DNA from: Cycas panzhihuaensis | Taxonomy: Eukaryota; Cycadophyta | Direction: 5' to 3' | DNA length: 64,000 bases | Assembly (NCBI GenBank): GCA_023213395.1 | Contig: CM041465.1 | Span: 238,893,741 to 238,957,740 of the forward strand | In this document: positions 11,811-22,938 of the stretch, in pieces | Layout of the letters: the number at the start of each line of letters is the position of its first letter | Position numbering within the stretch: the first letter of the stretch is position 1 | Notes under the pieces: model-generated | Database searches by the model: none | What the model was told of the DNA's origin: nothing | Seen by the model: only the letters and a program-made list of their open reading frames with translations | Program-made: the position numbers and the translations under genes

Positions 11811-11890
11811 TATGGGTAGAAGTTGATGTAGGAGTGGAGTAGGGATTATGGGAAAAATCTATTCAAACAACTTGCTATTTGGTAAATAGG
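11800..11890 (+). other. Deletion junction: integrase catalytic core missing
   Basis: The pre-integrase segment ends near 11800 and the text resumes at about 11870 with the end of the integrase region ('CYLVNRLLSL' in its frame, then 'PEEVWTRHL'). In copia elements roughly 150 residues with D,D-35-E lie between these landmarks; here fewer than 100 bp remain. Confidence 0.75.
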
Positions 11891-13260
11891 TTACTATCAC
11901 TTACAATAGATTGTAAGATTCCTTAAGAGGTATGGACCAGACATCTATGTGACTATTCAAATTTGAAAGTTTTTAGTTATGATGATTATGCCTTGAATGA
12001 TAAAAGTTAGCATTTAAAGTTATACCCAAAATTTAAGAGATGTATCTTTGTTGGTTATGGTGATAGAGATGATGTGAAGGGATATAGCTTGTGGGATCCT
12101 ACTGCCCACAAAATTACTATTAACAGAGATGTTATATTTGATGAATCTCCCTTTCTAAAATTAGATAGTGTCAAAGTTAAAGTAAAATAAGAGAAGAAAG
12201 TTGAACATCAATAGGTCAAGTTTGAAACCTAGCTATCTTTGGAAATATAAGAGAAAGAAGAACTTTCTAAAGATGAATCTGTAGTAGATTTACATGAGTA
12301 TGTGGATACTCCTCCACCTATTGTTAAAAGATTTATATAAGTTAGTCATCCACCTGATAGGTATAACCCTTCTATTTATATTACTTTAGTTTCTAATGAT
12401 GGTGAGCCTACATGCTATCAAGAAGCATTTAATGATATCCATAGTGAGAAATAGAAGAGGGCTATATAGGAAGATATAGACACTTTTAAGAAAAATAATT
12501 CATGGGACTTGGTAGAACTTCCACATGGTAGGAAGACTATTGGTTGCAAGTGGGTTTTCAAGAAGAAAATAGATGTTCATGGAAAAGTTGACAAATATAG
12601 GGCAAGACTGGTGGCTAAAGGCTTTGCACAAAAAGCAAGTATTGGTTTCCATGAGATCTTTTCACTAGTTGTCAAACTTGTTTCAATTTGAGTTCTGTTA
12701 GCATTGGTAGCTTTTCTTGATTTGGAGTTGGAATAATTAGATGTAAAAGTAGCTTTTCTACATGGAGATTTAGATAAGGAGATCTATATGGATCATCCAA
12801 AAGGGTTTCTATAGGATGGCATAAAAAGACTTGTTTGCAATCTTAGGAAATCATTGTATGGCCTGAAGTAATCACCTAGGCAATGGTATAAGAAGTTTAA
12901 TGCCTTCATAGAGAGCTAAAATTTCAAAAGAAGTGAGTATGATTATTGTGTTTACTTTAAATTCTTAGACAATGGCTTATTCATTATCTTGGTATTATAT
13001 GTTGATGATATACTTGTTGCAAGAAAGAGCATGATAGAAATTAATAAGTTAAAGGCTCAATTAGCTAGGACTTTTGATATGAAGGATCTAAGAGCTATAA
13101 AACAAATCTTAGGTATGGAGATATATAGAGATAGGAAAAATGGAAAGCTATGGTTATCATAGTAGAAATATGTAGAGAAGGTGCTAATCAGGTTTGGTAT
13201 GGCAAATGTGAAACCAATGAGTATACCATTGGCTCCCCATTTCAAGCTTTCTTCAAGTAT
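11870..13260 (+). pseudogene. copia integrase C-terminus and reverse transcriptase
   Basis: After the integrase tail comes 'KCIFVGYGD' (12038) and the RT: 'WDLVELPHGRKTIGCKWVFK' (12503-12562), 'KYRARLVAKGFAQ' (12593), 'LDVKVAFLHGDL' (12738), and the catalytic box 'YVDDIL' at 12998-13015 with both Asp kept. Stops interrupt the frame (12689, 12737, 12811, 12868 among others). Confidence 0.88.
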
Positions 13261-13980
13261 GAGTCTTGGTAATGAAGAAGAAAATAATTATATATCTTGT
13301 GTGCCTTATGCTAGTGTAGTAGGAAGTTTGATGTATGCCATGGTATATATAAGACATGATATTTCACATGCAGTTGATGTAGTTAGCAGATTTATGGCAA
13401 ATCCAAGAAAGGAACATTAGGTAGCAGTGAAATGGGTGCTCCAATATTGAGAGGCACAAGTGACTATTACATTACCTTTGGAGGTACAGGTAATTAGGTT
13501 TGTGGATATGTTGATTCAAACTTTGCAGGAGATTTAGATAAGAGAAGGTCTACTTTAGGTTATGTATTTACTCTTGCAAATGGTCTACTTAGTTGGATGT
13601 CAAAATTACAGAGCACAATTGCATTATCGACTATAGAAGCTGAATATATTACTATAGCACATGCTTGTAAAGAAACAATCTAGTTATAGGGTTAACTGAT
13701 TGAGCTTGGAAGGAAATAGGAAAAGGTAAAGGTATTCTGTGATAGTCAAAGTGCCATTTACTTAGAAAAGAATCCAACTTATCATAGTAGGACAAAGCAT
13801 ATTGCTCTTAAGTACCATTTTGTTAGACATGTTATGGAAGCAGGTGGAGTGGAACTTGAGAAGGTTAACATAAAATAGAATTATGATAATATGTTCACAA
13901 AACTAATACCATGGTGTTTGACTTCCCTTAGATTATAGAAAAGGTGATGAATGGTCCAAGAAAGGTATCAGGTAAATTAT
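13261..13980 (+). pseudogene. copia RNase H
   Basis: 'YASVVGSLMYAMVYIRHDIS' (13309-13368) precedes the RNase H proper. Catalytic motifs: 'EAEYITIAHACKE' (13637) and 'CDSQSAIYLEKNPTYHSRTK' (13738-13797), then 'HIALKYHFVRHV'. TAG stops lie at 13420 and 13681 among others. The frame runs almost to the PPT. Confidence 0.88.
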
Positions 13981-13984
13981 TGTT

Positions 13985-13995
13985 AAGGTGGAGAT
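13985..13995 (+). other. Polypurine tract of the copia element
   Basis: 'aaggtggagat' immediately before the TGTTAG start of the 3' LTR; the usual copia form is AAGGGGGAGAT. Confidence 0.8.
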
Positions 13996-14603
13996 TGTTA
14001 GATAATGTGATAATAATATCTTAGAGGCTAAAATTTTGACAAGTTGGCAGTGTAGTTTCCCCTCCAAACTTCTGTGGGGGGTTCCAAGGGGGGTGGGATC
14101 CCCCCTTGGCTAGGGGGGTGCAATAGTCCCTAACCCAAAAAGCTAGCACTAAAAAGTATATTAAATTATAAAGAGAATTAGGGTCGTTCACTCAAAATAC
14201 CCTAGATTCTATAGTCAAGATTTGTACCTTGTATGACTCTCTCATGTAGCATAATTTAGGGTGTTTTTTCATTATGTTCGATGTATTGGATGTACTGTGA
14301 AGAGTTGGGTGGCTGGTTATTATTGTTGTGAGTATTCTGCTATATATTATATACATTTCTCTATTTTTTTGATAATAAAGATTGATACCTTTCTTGTGTA
14401 GATGTTTCCCTAGCACACTACTAGGGTTTTACCATGTTATATTAGGTGTATATGTGATGCTTAGATTTCTTATTCATTTTATTCTATTATCTCTAGTTTA
14501 AGAACTTACATGTTAAATTTTAGTTTCGATTCTTGTAAATAGTTATAAAATAGTTTAGATCTTGGTGGTAGTTTCAAGTTATTGGGACCTTGTCTTCTCA
14601 ACA
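13996..14603 (+). repeat. 3' LTR of the copia element
   Basis: Starts TGTTAGATAATGTG and ends TCTTCTCAACA. In the stretches I compared by eye it differs from the 5' LTR at roughly one base in eight, mainly transitions, which indicates an old insertion. Confidence 0.92.
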
Positions 14604-15522
14604 TGCCTCACCTCCTATAACTCTTGATAGGCCTATCCCATTGCCTCCATCATCGCCTCCACACCTCATCATACTCATCTCCCAACTCTCCTACTATGTC
14701 GTCACTCTCCCAGTATACTCCTCTATATGGGTCCACAGTGTAGTCTGCTAGAGTGAGTAGATCGAGTGATGTCACCTCCACCAACCTCCATGCATGAGCC
14801 TAGTCCTTTGTCCCTCTAAACTAAGTTTTCCATCTATGGACCATAGCCGCTCACACTGAGATAGGATGTGGTTCTCCCAATGATGACACCACTTCAAAGT
14901 GGTCAAAGAACCACCATTGTAATAGGGTGCAGTAAGAGAATCCTCATCTCCCTACCACCCACATCTGATCTAGCTATGCTACTAGGTTAGATGCTATTAA
15001 GGAAGCCCAATCTAGTCTCTCCCTTACCTCACATCTCTAAAATATAACCATCCATCCACCTAGTATGTCTCTATAATTTTATTTTTGGGAAATCCAGAAC
15101 AGAATGGCCAATGTGATGAGTTTTCTCACCCAAGGAACTCTAGATAATACCATCGCTTAGACTGACACACCTCATCGATCCCACCTGCCCTATTCAGTAA
15201 AATATGTGGCTGCCTCTATGTGGGTAGGGTTTGTGCTAGGAAAAGTACCTAGTGATATTGGTGCTCTACCTACTAGAACACCCAAAATCCTCCCAATGTC
15301 TCCTAGTATGATGGTAATATCCCCCACCTTGGGAAGATGGAAGATATATCTCTGTTGGTCCCAATAAGAGATTGTGTCAACTAGGAGGCACTGGTCTAAT
15401 GTATATTTGCATTTCCTAATGATCTTTAGGAGCCCACAATGTCCCACAGTCACCTAGTTGTGCCTCATCATCATCTTAATGAAGTTAAGCATCTCCATCC
15501 TGACATTTTCATGGTTGTCCAT
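14604..15522 (-). pseudogene. Antisense PMD exon of element 1
   Basis: On the minus strand a frame starts at an ATG at 15522 and is interrupted by only one TAG (at a CAG-like position) before 15190. It reads through 'CLLVDTISYWDQQRYIFHLP' and 'VGDITIILGDIGRILGV', the hallmark of the plant mobile domain (PMD): a W-x3-x-hiF-LP core, then t-tL-Di--iLG. Later parts include 'LITLAILFWISQK' and 'WASLIASNLVA'. PMD is known from the MAIN/MAIL proteins of plants and from retrotransposons. It lies in reverse orientation to gag-pol, between integrase and the second RNase H. Element 4 has a homologue at 21140-22174. Its role in the element is unknown. Confidence 0.75.
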
Positions 15523-16714
15523 TGCGATAACCACTTAAAAACAACCTAAAAGTTAATCAAAAGACATCATACTACATGTCTTGTCACCCTTTGGATGCCT
15601 CATGCTTTATCAAAATGAGCAAAACCATCCATCGGGTCTTATTTCTTCTTTTTCTACACTATATATTCTCTGCGTTATATCAAACTCTATGGTACCGTAG
15701 ATTTTGACACAGGCCCTGCTTAGAAATTATCATTTTCTTGGCAGCCCACCATAAATTTTGTGAAACCATGGTCTTTACCATAAGGCCATTATTTTTTGCC
15801 CTAAAAGGGGGGTGGGGATGCCTTAGAAAACTTAAAACTTAGTCTAAGTGGGCCAAGTCTTGGCCTACTAGGACTAGGGGCTACTTAATGCCCTAGGCCT
15901 CATTCAAGCTCTAGGAGGTCCCTTCTAAAATTGTGAAAAAGTCATCAAATTGAAGTCGCAAAATAAAAGGGTTAAGGGATGATCCACTCACTTGATCAGG
16001 CTTGGCTACTACTATCTCATCACTCTAGTCCCATCCACTATCTTTATGCCTTGATCCAATAGTCAGATCTCTTACAAAGTGCTCCAGAATCTCGATAGGG
16101 CTTTACTGCATAGAAGGGAGGGCTCCAGATCGATCGTGGGGGCTATGAAAATGAATTCCATTTTCACCCTCCTTCCTTTATATACATGGGGGCCCTGGGT
16201 GGTACTTTCTCCTTTCCCCTTATTGCGATAGCCCTCAAGACCATCTCCTTTCCATTATTCACTTTGCCTTTAGGGTCCATCGCTTGTCTTACTCTCGTAG
16301 CCTCTATTTCAAGCTCTTTTGGCACATTTATGATGACCCCTTTAGTCTCTTAAAGGCCCCTTCTGCCTTATTTTTTATACCTCTGTGAAACATATCCATG
16401 TTTATACTCCTTTGACTCATTTTGGCATCCTATATCTATTTTTTCCATCCGTTCAAGACTTTGAGGCTCCTAGGGATAGCGCTTTGGCCCTTCTTATGAT
16501 CCTTGGGAGCCCCAAAGGGGCTTTCTCGCTATCTCCTCATCGCCTCTTCGTTACGTAGGTTTCCTCAAGTACAATAGCCTCTTCGTAGGGCTCTTCTATC
16601 CTTTTATGATCCATATTCATAGCATTTTGAGCTATTGTAGCCTCATCACTATGCCCCTTGACCTTATCATCACCATTCCTCTTGTCGTTCGATGCAAACC
16701 CTATTATTTTCACC
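15523..16714 (+). other. Spacer between antisense PMD gene and second RNase H
   Basis: AT- and CT-rich sequence with no frame I can support on either strand. It probably contains the promoter or leader of the antisense gene on the minus strand. An open frame on the minus strand at 16537-16806 overlaps the second RNase H and looks like a shadow. Confidence 0.5.
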
Positions 16715-17105
16715 ATGGCACTACTTATTTTCACAGACAAAGGAAGTTGTGGTAATCTAGGACCTTTTGTTGCTGCATGGATCCTCCATGACCCCTTTGG
16801 ATACAACTATATGCATTCTGGAATCTTTCACCCCAAGGCCAAAAATAATGAAGTTAAATATGTAGCTATTATCAAGGCCTTTACCAATGTATTTTGCTTC
16901 CACCATGGTCCCATCATCCTCTTTTGTGACTCTTAGATTATCATGTTGTAACTAACCCAAGTTTGCTAGGTGTGTTTCCCACGATTGAGATCCCTCACCT
17001 TGACCACCAGATCTCTTCTATCTCATTTCTCCTCCATGGATGTTCAACATATCCCCTAAGACTTAAATGCTGAAGCGGATGGCCTTATTTGGTACATCCT
17101 TAAGC
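16715..17105 (+). pseudogene. Second RNase H (aRNH-like) of element 1
   Basis: A separate RNase HI-like domain more than 8 kb after integrase (about 4 kb once the copia insert is removed). Motifs: 'FTDKGSCGN' (first Asp, 16730), 'NNEVKYVAII' (Glu, 16847), 'LFCDS' (Asp, 16918) and 'NAEADGLIWYIL' (last Asp, about 17070-17103), so the four acidic positions survive. It is open to 16936, then interrupted by TAG and TAA stops. Family 2 elements have the same domain at 34384-34775 and 55377-55770. Tat retrotransposons are known to carry an additional RNase H besides the RT-linked one; its position downstream of integrase is worth noting. Confidence 0.8.
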
Positions 17106-17637
17106 ATCATCTCTCTCTTTTGGTTGATCCTCCCTAGGTAGCCTGGTAGATTGCCTGATCACCTAAGCTTCGAGATCATCCAATCCTCTACTTGTGATTT
17201 CTTCATACCTCTGAAAGTAGGCCATTAATGAGGTTAAACTATGGTGACCACTAGGTTTGTTTCTCTGCCTTGCCCTTTGTACCACCCATGGTACAAGGCC
17301 CTTGTACTTTAGTATCTACATGTATAAGCCTCTTTATCATGTTAGTTTATTGATTATGTTTATGACTTTAAGCATCACTTATCTTGCATAGGTGTGATGG
17401 GGGCATCCCCCTCATCCACACTTTCTTCTATTAGATTCTAAGGTGATGCATAAGCAACCCCTATGTTGCCCGTTTTTCTCGTCATCCACACATTCTGCCA
17501 TGACACCTACTACTCCCTTAGATGATGACACCTTTGTACATTAATGTATGATACTAACCTTTGTGCTAATAGCATTTGCCATTGCTTTACACTTTTGAGT
17601 AGCGAGAATCCACTACCCAGGGGGTAGTGTTTCCTAA
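17106..17637 (+). other. 3' untranslated end and PPT of element 1
   Basis: Non-coding. The last bases, 'cccagggggtag' (17626-17637), form a short purine run directly before the LTR start TGTTTCC and are the likely polypurine tract. Confidence 0.6.
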
Positions 17638-18344
17638 TTATTATGAATGGACATGGATGACACCTTTTACGTAAGCACAGGTATATCTTAAATCTTGCCC
17701 TTCATTTGATTCACAATGTAATTAGATATTCGTTAGATGTATTATGTATGGTATTAATTATTTACATGGTTAATATGTTTGGATTTCATGCTTACTTATG
17801 CTTGTAACTATTATTTTAGTCTATGACGACTAGGAGAAAATGTCCCATGGCATAATATAGCCCTCCATCATGACTCCATAATACTCTCGAGTACTCCCAA
17901 TTCCCATAGCTCACTTTTGATCACCTTTATTGGCATTGAGTAATCTCTAATAACCTGTTTAGGCTTGATCATGATCTCACTTGCCACTTGTCTCGTATTA
18001 AGGCCTAAGCACCACCTTTTTTCACTTATTATGGTCCCACTAGCACTTAAAAGTCTCCTAGATGCCCTGATAGTCTAACATTCTACTCTTTTAGGGTCTA
18101 AGACCCCTTTTTGGGGGCCTTGTAGGCCCCCTTCATTTTTTTTCCATGTTTTGAGAACATTGTGGCACTATTCATAGTACAATGGTAAAGTCCAGGGTAC
18201 CATAAAGTTCAGTGTGGTGTGACTATACATTTGAATTTTTGGCCTAGCAATGGTCAGTTTTAAATTAATTGTGAAGCTAACATATGGCATTGGGTTGTTT
18301 CCTACCTAGGACTATCCCTAATCACTCAATAGACTAGAGTTGGG

Positions 18345-18352
18345 TATAAAAA
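18345..18352 (+). promoter_or_regulatory. TATA box of the family-1 LTR
   Basis: 'gggTATAAAAA' lies about 700 bp into the LTR. The solo LTR at 22939 has 'gggTATAAAAC' at 23630-23637 in the same context ('actc/acttg...gag-tggg' before, a pyrimidine-rich 'ctctc...ctcc' stretch after). A likely core promoter marking the end of U3. Confidence 0.55.
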
Positions 18353-20235
18353 TCCAATTTCAAGTTGATTTGGCTTTCTTCACTCATTTTAAAAGAAAGC
18401 AACGTCTCTATCTGCTATCTCCTACTCTCTTCTCTTGTCTCCTTCTTTCCATAGGGAAAAAACACTAAGTTGCAAGTCTACATAAATCTATTTTAAGTAG
18501 GGTTCTCCTCTCAAGTGCTCTCTCCAAATATTACATCAAGTTTTCTACAAGTTTCACACTTCTTTTGTGCTATTCAAGGGAACTTTCCTCTATCCATTAG
18601 GAGAGATCCTTCTCCCCAATTAATCCATGAGGTAAAACTTATTTTAAGTTGGTTTTAGTAGGGATTTCAGGTCTGCACTTTGTTATTTCCTCCTTTAATA
18701 GAAGCATTTTGTGAATATTGCTCTAGGTTTACTTAAAAGCCTCTCCCATATACTTTTTCCTTGGATCATTCTTGAAGGAGGGCAAACCCTTCCTTCTCTT
18801 TACTTACCCTCCTCACCTCTTGAGGTTTCTCTTGGGATACCATCAAGTAGGTTGTGGGAAAATTATAAAAAAAGGAAAAAGGAGCTTAAAGGTAGGATTT
18901 TGACCCTCTTGGCTGTATCCTCTAGGGTATACCCCTACCTTTCACAACTTCTCCCATCTCATACCTATCTTGTATCCCTAGAAATCCTTAGGGTGGGGGG
19001 ATCTTACTAGTTGTAACATTGGAAGCTACTTGCAATACCTATAACTAGCCCTCATACACCATCAAAAATTTGATTTGTTTTAGTAGATCTTATAGTTTGT
19101 GAGTTTCTTATCTTATCTTATAAATCTTGCAAAAGTTACACATTACAACTTTTGCAACATTTGCAATTTTTACAGCTTTTGTAATCTCTATTTCTTATAA
19201 ACATTGTTACTCTTTTTCTTACTTAGAAGGCATAATCTCTTATTTGATCTAGTGGCTTGGAGTATTTGAGTACTTAGAGGTGCCTTATTTAGAGGGTTGG
19301 CCATTCTAAGGCTCTCTTTCTCTTCCCCTTTACCCCTCTTTTTCCTTTCTAAAAGTTGCTTGAATATTTTACATGCATGTAAAAGAGAGATTGAATAACG
19401 TATTGTTTCCATTTAAAAGCACTTAAATAAGATCATATTTTTCTTTTGGTAAACATAGACATACATATAAATATATACTTACATTCATAGGCATATCTAG
19501 CACCCCATAGAAAGGAAACTAATTTGTCACGCAGGTTCTACTTTCTGAAGTAAGCGAGGATTATTGTGAAAGTACGTACACTCTATTCACTTTCACCCTT
19601 ACTTTGAGCTTTCTTTTTCCTTTGTAACTTTTTTTCCATTTCTTTTCACATAAGATTTTTAGGGAAGGTAAGTAAGCCCTACCAAAATTCCTCTTACAAC
19701 ACCAACTATAGTGAGGAGTACAAGGTGACTGGTAAAGGATCATAAAGAATGAAAAGAGGCATGTTTCATCAACTATCACAGTTCCAAGTACACCCCTTTC
19801 AACTTTACCTTCTTTCTTATCCTTTTCCCCCTTCTCCCAAAAGAAAAGAAAATGAAAGTTTGCACGCACTTTGTCTTGCTTATGGATTTTTCATCTTTCA
19901 TCCATTAGGAAAGGAAATCACCCCCTGCATGGGTAGGCATTGACCCTACTTCCTTTTCCTTCTTTCATTGTATGGGCATTCAAGAAAGGGTAGTTTGAGT
20001 TAGTACACCATCCATATTGCTTCTTTAACAAAGAGTAACAAAATTATTTTTTACCCTTTGTTACACTTCCCTTTCTTTCACATGCTCTTGCACTTACCAG
20101 GGAAGGGGGCATAAAGGGATTTAAACCTCTCAATAGTCACTCTTTCCTTTCTATGCACTATTAGGATAACTTGCATTAATTATTGCACTCTTCCTTTCCA
20201 TTTCTCTTTCCCTTGGTTCCCTTGTATTTTTTATT

Positions 20236-20243
20236 TATAAAAG
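20236..20243 (+). promoter_or_regulatory. Second TATA-like site in the family-1 LTR
   Basis: 'TATAAAAG' (CATAAAAG in the 5' LTR at 1004-1011). It is AT-rich and near the 3' end of the LTR; promoter function is much less certain than for the site at 18345. Confidence 0.25.
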
Positions 20244-20892
20244 AGAAAGTAGAGAGAGGAAATGAGAGACAAAGGAGAGAGTTGTTGTTATCATCATTTC
20301 TTAGATTGCAATAACCTAGTGGCATTAATATTTCATATCACTACATCACTTTCCCAAATTAAAAAAAAACATATTATAAAACCTATTATACATATATCCA
20401 CCTGCCTAGTGCATGTAAACCCTAGAGGTGTTCCCTCTAGGTATCCCTTTGGTAAGGCATCCACTCATCTTACCCTATCTAGGAGTTGGTTTTCTTATAC
20501 CAAACCTCCTTTTCTCTCTTTCTATTTGCTACCTCTTTCTTGTTCTTTAGGCACCCTCTCTTCATTAGGGTTTGCCTCTCCTTTTCCCTTCTTCCTAGGA
20601 AAAGCTTCTTTTGTCTTACCTCTCCTTCCTCAACTTGTTAGGATAAGAGAGTCCCCTTTAAGGCTACTTGATAAACCGAGGATGCCCTTACCCACTTCAA
20701 ATCCAAGAAGGTACCCACCAAAAGGTAAGGTCTGGTGTGCCATCTATAGGTCCTTAAACCTATGTTCTGATGCATGGATGCCCTTTGTGGGTGATCTTTT
20801 CCCTCACTTCTAAGGATCCTTAAGCCCTTTGATTAGTGACTATGTAGGACTAATCCCTTTGCATCTAGTGACCCCCTAGAGGTGTGCCTCAA

Positions 20893-21139
20893 GTACTATA
20901 GATTTATCTACAATATCGTAGATATTCCTATAAGGCATAAGAAGGACCTATAGGGCATGTTAATATATTCATGGTGTTATAAATATATTAAAAAGATAAA
21001 GGCAAATAATATGAATTTATAAAAATTTATAGGTTTAGTCAGATTTTGATGGTTGTTTTGGTTGACTAGGAGGGCCCTTGGCCCTATAAGGAGGTAAGTG
21101 ACTAACTAGCAATGTTGAAAACTGGGAGAACATTAGTTT
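20893..21139 (+). other. Element 4 sequence upstream of its antisense PMD gene
   Basis: AT-rich and non-coding; it follows the 3' end of element 1 directly. It corresponds to the leader of the antisense gene (compare the reverse complement of 15523-15760 in element 1); only short patches are alike. Confidence 0.5.
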
Positions 21140-22174
21140 GTCATTGATATGATTTATGCAGCTAATGAATTACTAGGACAAGGCAACTTTGAGATGTTGT
21201 TCCTTACTCAAGATAGTCCAGTCACCATATTATGCCTTAAATTAAGAGTTTCTAGTAGATATTATCTCTCATTAGGATCAATGAATGCATGTTTTCCATC
21301 TCCCATTAGTGGGAGATGTCACTATTACCCTAGTTAATGTCTAGAGGATCATAGGGGTACTTGTCGGTAGAGCACCAATGGTGCTGGGGACTTTGCCTAA
21401 CACATATGAAACACATAGGGAGGCTACCAAATTTTGTTATAGAAGGGGTCATTGGGACGAGAGAGGGCTATTATTGAGGACCATAGTCATGCTTGGGATT
21501 TCTCGTGTGAGGAAGATGATCATTTTTGCTATTCTATTCTAGATTTCCCAGAAACAAAACTACAAAAATATCGTAGGAGGCTAGATATGCATCATTAAAT
21601 GATGCAAGGTAGGTGAGAGGTTTTATTGGGCTACTTTGATAGTGGAAAACCTCATAGAATAGCTCAAAAAGATTTGGGCCATAGGGTAGGGAGGACTCTC
21701 ATATAACTATCTACTTTAGTGCTAGTTTTTTTATCATTTATGAGGAGTAGGACTAGCAACAGGGTTGTAACTAATACCAGTTAGTGCTCCTCTCATCCAT
21801 TGATGGCCATAAAATTTTAGCAGTGTCAAAGAGCTAGTCATATCATAGAGTATATGGGGAGAGTGATGTAGAGGAGGGAGAGGCTATAGCAGTCCTAGTA
21901 GTAGAGCCAGGAGAGGAGGAGGACTAGGGAGAGGTTGTTGTTGGTCTAGAAGTAGAGGCAAGATTGGAATCTACAGGAGAGGTGACTATAGCTACAGTGA
22001 GAGTAGAGATCCTTGAAGTAGAGGAGGAAGAGGCTAAAGAGGCCTTGACTGCTCAAGGAGATAAGGGGCTATGAGCTAAGGAGGTAATAGTTAGAGAGGT
22101 GTTGGTTACTCCAAGAGATAAGGAGCTAAAAGCAGATGAGGTAGTAGCTGGAGAGGTATCAACAACTCTAAGAG
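21140..22174 (+). pseudogene. Antisense PMD gene of element 4, PMD and acidic exon
   Basis: Plus-strand reading, hence antisense to element 4. The segment 21258-21440 reads 'MHVFHLPLVGDVTITL', then 'RIIGVLVGRAP' and 'LGTLPNTYETHREATKF', closely matching the PMD of element 1 ('YIFHLPKVGDITIIL', 'RILGVLVGRAP'). Stops stand where Trp and Gln are found in element 1 (TGG and CAG to TAG). At about 21500-21560 a segment aligns with 'LAILFWISQK'. From 21850 the frame turns Glu/Val-rich ('EGEAIAVLVVEPGEEED'), like the acidic exon of element 1. It ends at a conserved donor site. Function unknown; broken. Confidence 0.72.
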
Positions 22175-22279
22175 GTAAGCCCTTTTCATACTTTACTTCT
22201 AGTTATAGATTTTGATTTATGATTATTTGACTAAAGTCTTTATGATGTTATTAATTATTCTTATGGATTTGATTTATAG
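22175..22279 (+). other. Predicted GT-AG intron in the antisense PMD gene (element 4)
   Basis: Donor 'AGAG|GTAAGC', acceptor 'TTTATAG|TCC', 105 bp, T-rich before the acceptor. The position matches the intron of element 1 at 9422-9327 while the interiors are dissimilar. Confidence 0.6.
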
Positions 22280-22938
22280 TCCATACTGACATATGGACTT
22301 GTATGGTTAGTAGGTAGAGATGCCATAGGGGAGATGATCAAGAGAGTTATAATAGAGCTATTTCCATAGGTGTATGAGGAGGGACTACCTCCCATTACAA
22401 ATAGTAAAGAGACAAGCTTTGCAAGCCCCCACATAATAGCTTTTTTATCTGAGTCAGAGATATTTGGACTGTGGAGGCCTAAGAGCATCATACAAGGAAG
22501 GAACACTTTTATGGGGAGAGAGATCAACTCTAGAGTGAGAGGGACTAGTTATGAGCTCAAGTGAAAGAGTTGGAGGCCCAAGAAGATGATAGGGAGTGAG
22601 ATCTAGGGGCCACAATAAGGATCACATCCCTAGAGATAGAGCTTAGGGACGTTCAGGGTCATATTTCAGAGATCCAAGGAGAATAAGATCAGCTTTAGAT
22701 GCAATACGATCAGCTAATGGACCAGATGGTAGCTAGGTCATCACACACCCACACCCACATAGCCACACCATCCTAAAAGAGACCAAGGGATGAGGAGAGT
22801 GAGGCTAAGACCTCGTACAGATGTAGGAAGAGCCTTGGAGGAGCCCAATCTCTAGGTAAGAGAGTAGGAAGGCCTGAGGGAGACACACCATGAGTACAAC
22901 CTATCCCATAAAATTTTGTATCACAATTTTGATGAGAG
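22280..22938 (+). pseudogene. Antisense PMD gene of element 4, last exon
   Basis: Starts 'TCCATACTGACATATGG', as in element 1. It encodes a segment around 'IIELFP' (22340) followed by 'VYEEGLPPI' after a TAG at a Gln position, matching 'CELFPQVY' of element 1. Further on it is Gln/Glu-rich with coiled-coil character ('LEIELRDVQGHISEIQGE' type, about 22630-22680). It is cut at 22938 by the solo LTR and its 3' flank resumes at 25746. Confidence 0.6.

Larger units (their letters stand above)
9711..14603 (+). mobile_element. Ty1/copia LTR retrotransposon nested in element 1
   Basis: Complete ends: 5' LTR 9711-10361, PBS, gag, protease, remnant integrase, RT, RNase H, PPT, 3' LTR 13996-14603. Flanks are TACTT (9706-9710) and TGCCT (14604-14608); they differ by two transitions, so they are acceptable as a decayed 5-bp duplication. 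The gag and RNase H motifs look like the Tork-type copia group (inference). The integrase core is missing, so the copy could not have moved by itself after that loss. It splits the antisense PMD gene of element 1. Confidence 0.93.
1..20892 (+). mobile_element. Element 1: Tat-type Ty3/gypsy LTR retrotransposon, 5' LTR cut by window edge
   Basis: A plus-strand Ty3/gypsy element with the order LTR, gag, protease, RT, RNase H, integrase, antisense PMD gene, second RNase H, PPT, LTR. The two LTR copies (1-1661 and 17638-20892) align along the whole visible part of the first. There is no chromodomain after integrase; the long LTRs and the extra RNase H place it in the Tat lineage (family knowledge). 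It lies inside the antisense gene region of element 4, whose sequence resumes at 20893. All reading frames carry stops and frameshifts, and a 4.9-kb copia element interrupts it at 9711-14603. The target-site duplication cannot be checked because the left end is outside the window; the right candidate is AGTAC after the LTR. Confidence 0.9.
17638..20892 (+). repeat. 3' LTR of element 1, full length (family 1)
   Basis: Starts TGTTTCCTAATTATTATG, which matches the starts of the solo LTRs at 22939 and (minus strand) 46195. Ends near 'ggtgtgcctcaa', about 3255 bp. The second half matches 1-1661. Element 4 sequence follows directly. Confidence 0.88.

Noticed and set aside
20262-20813. 183-codon open frame
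   Set aside because: Same LTR region as above, with no domain; broken in the paired LTR.
14604-22938. Host MAIN/MAIL-type PMD gene
   Set aside because: The PMD copies lie at equivalent positions inside two retrotransposons, antisense to pol, and are degenerate. A retrotransposon accessory gene explains them better than a host gene.
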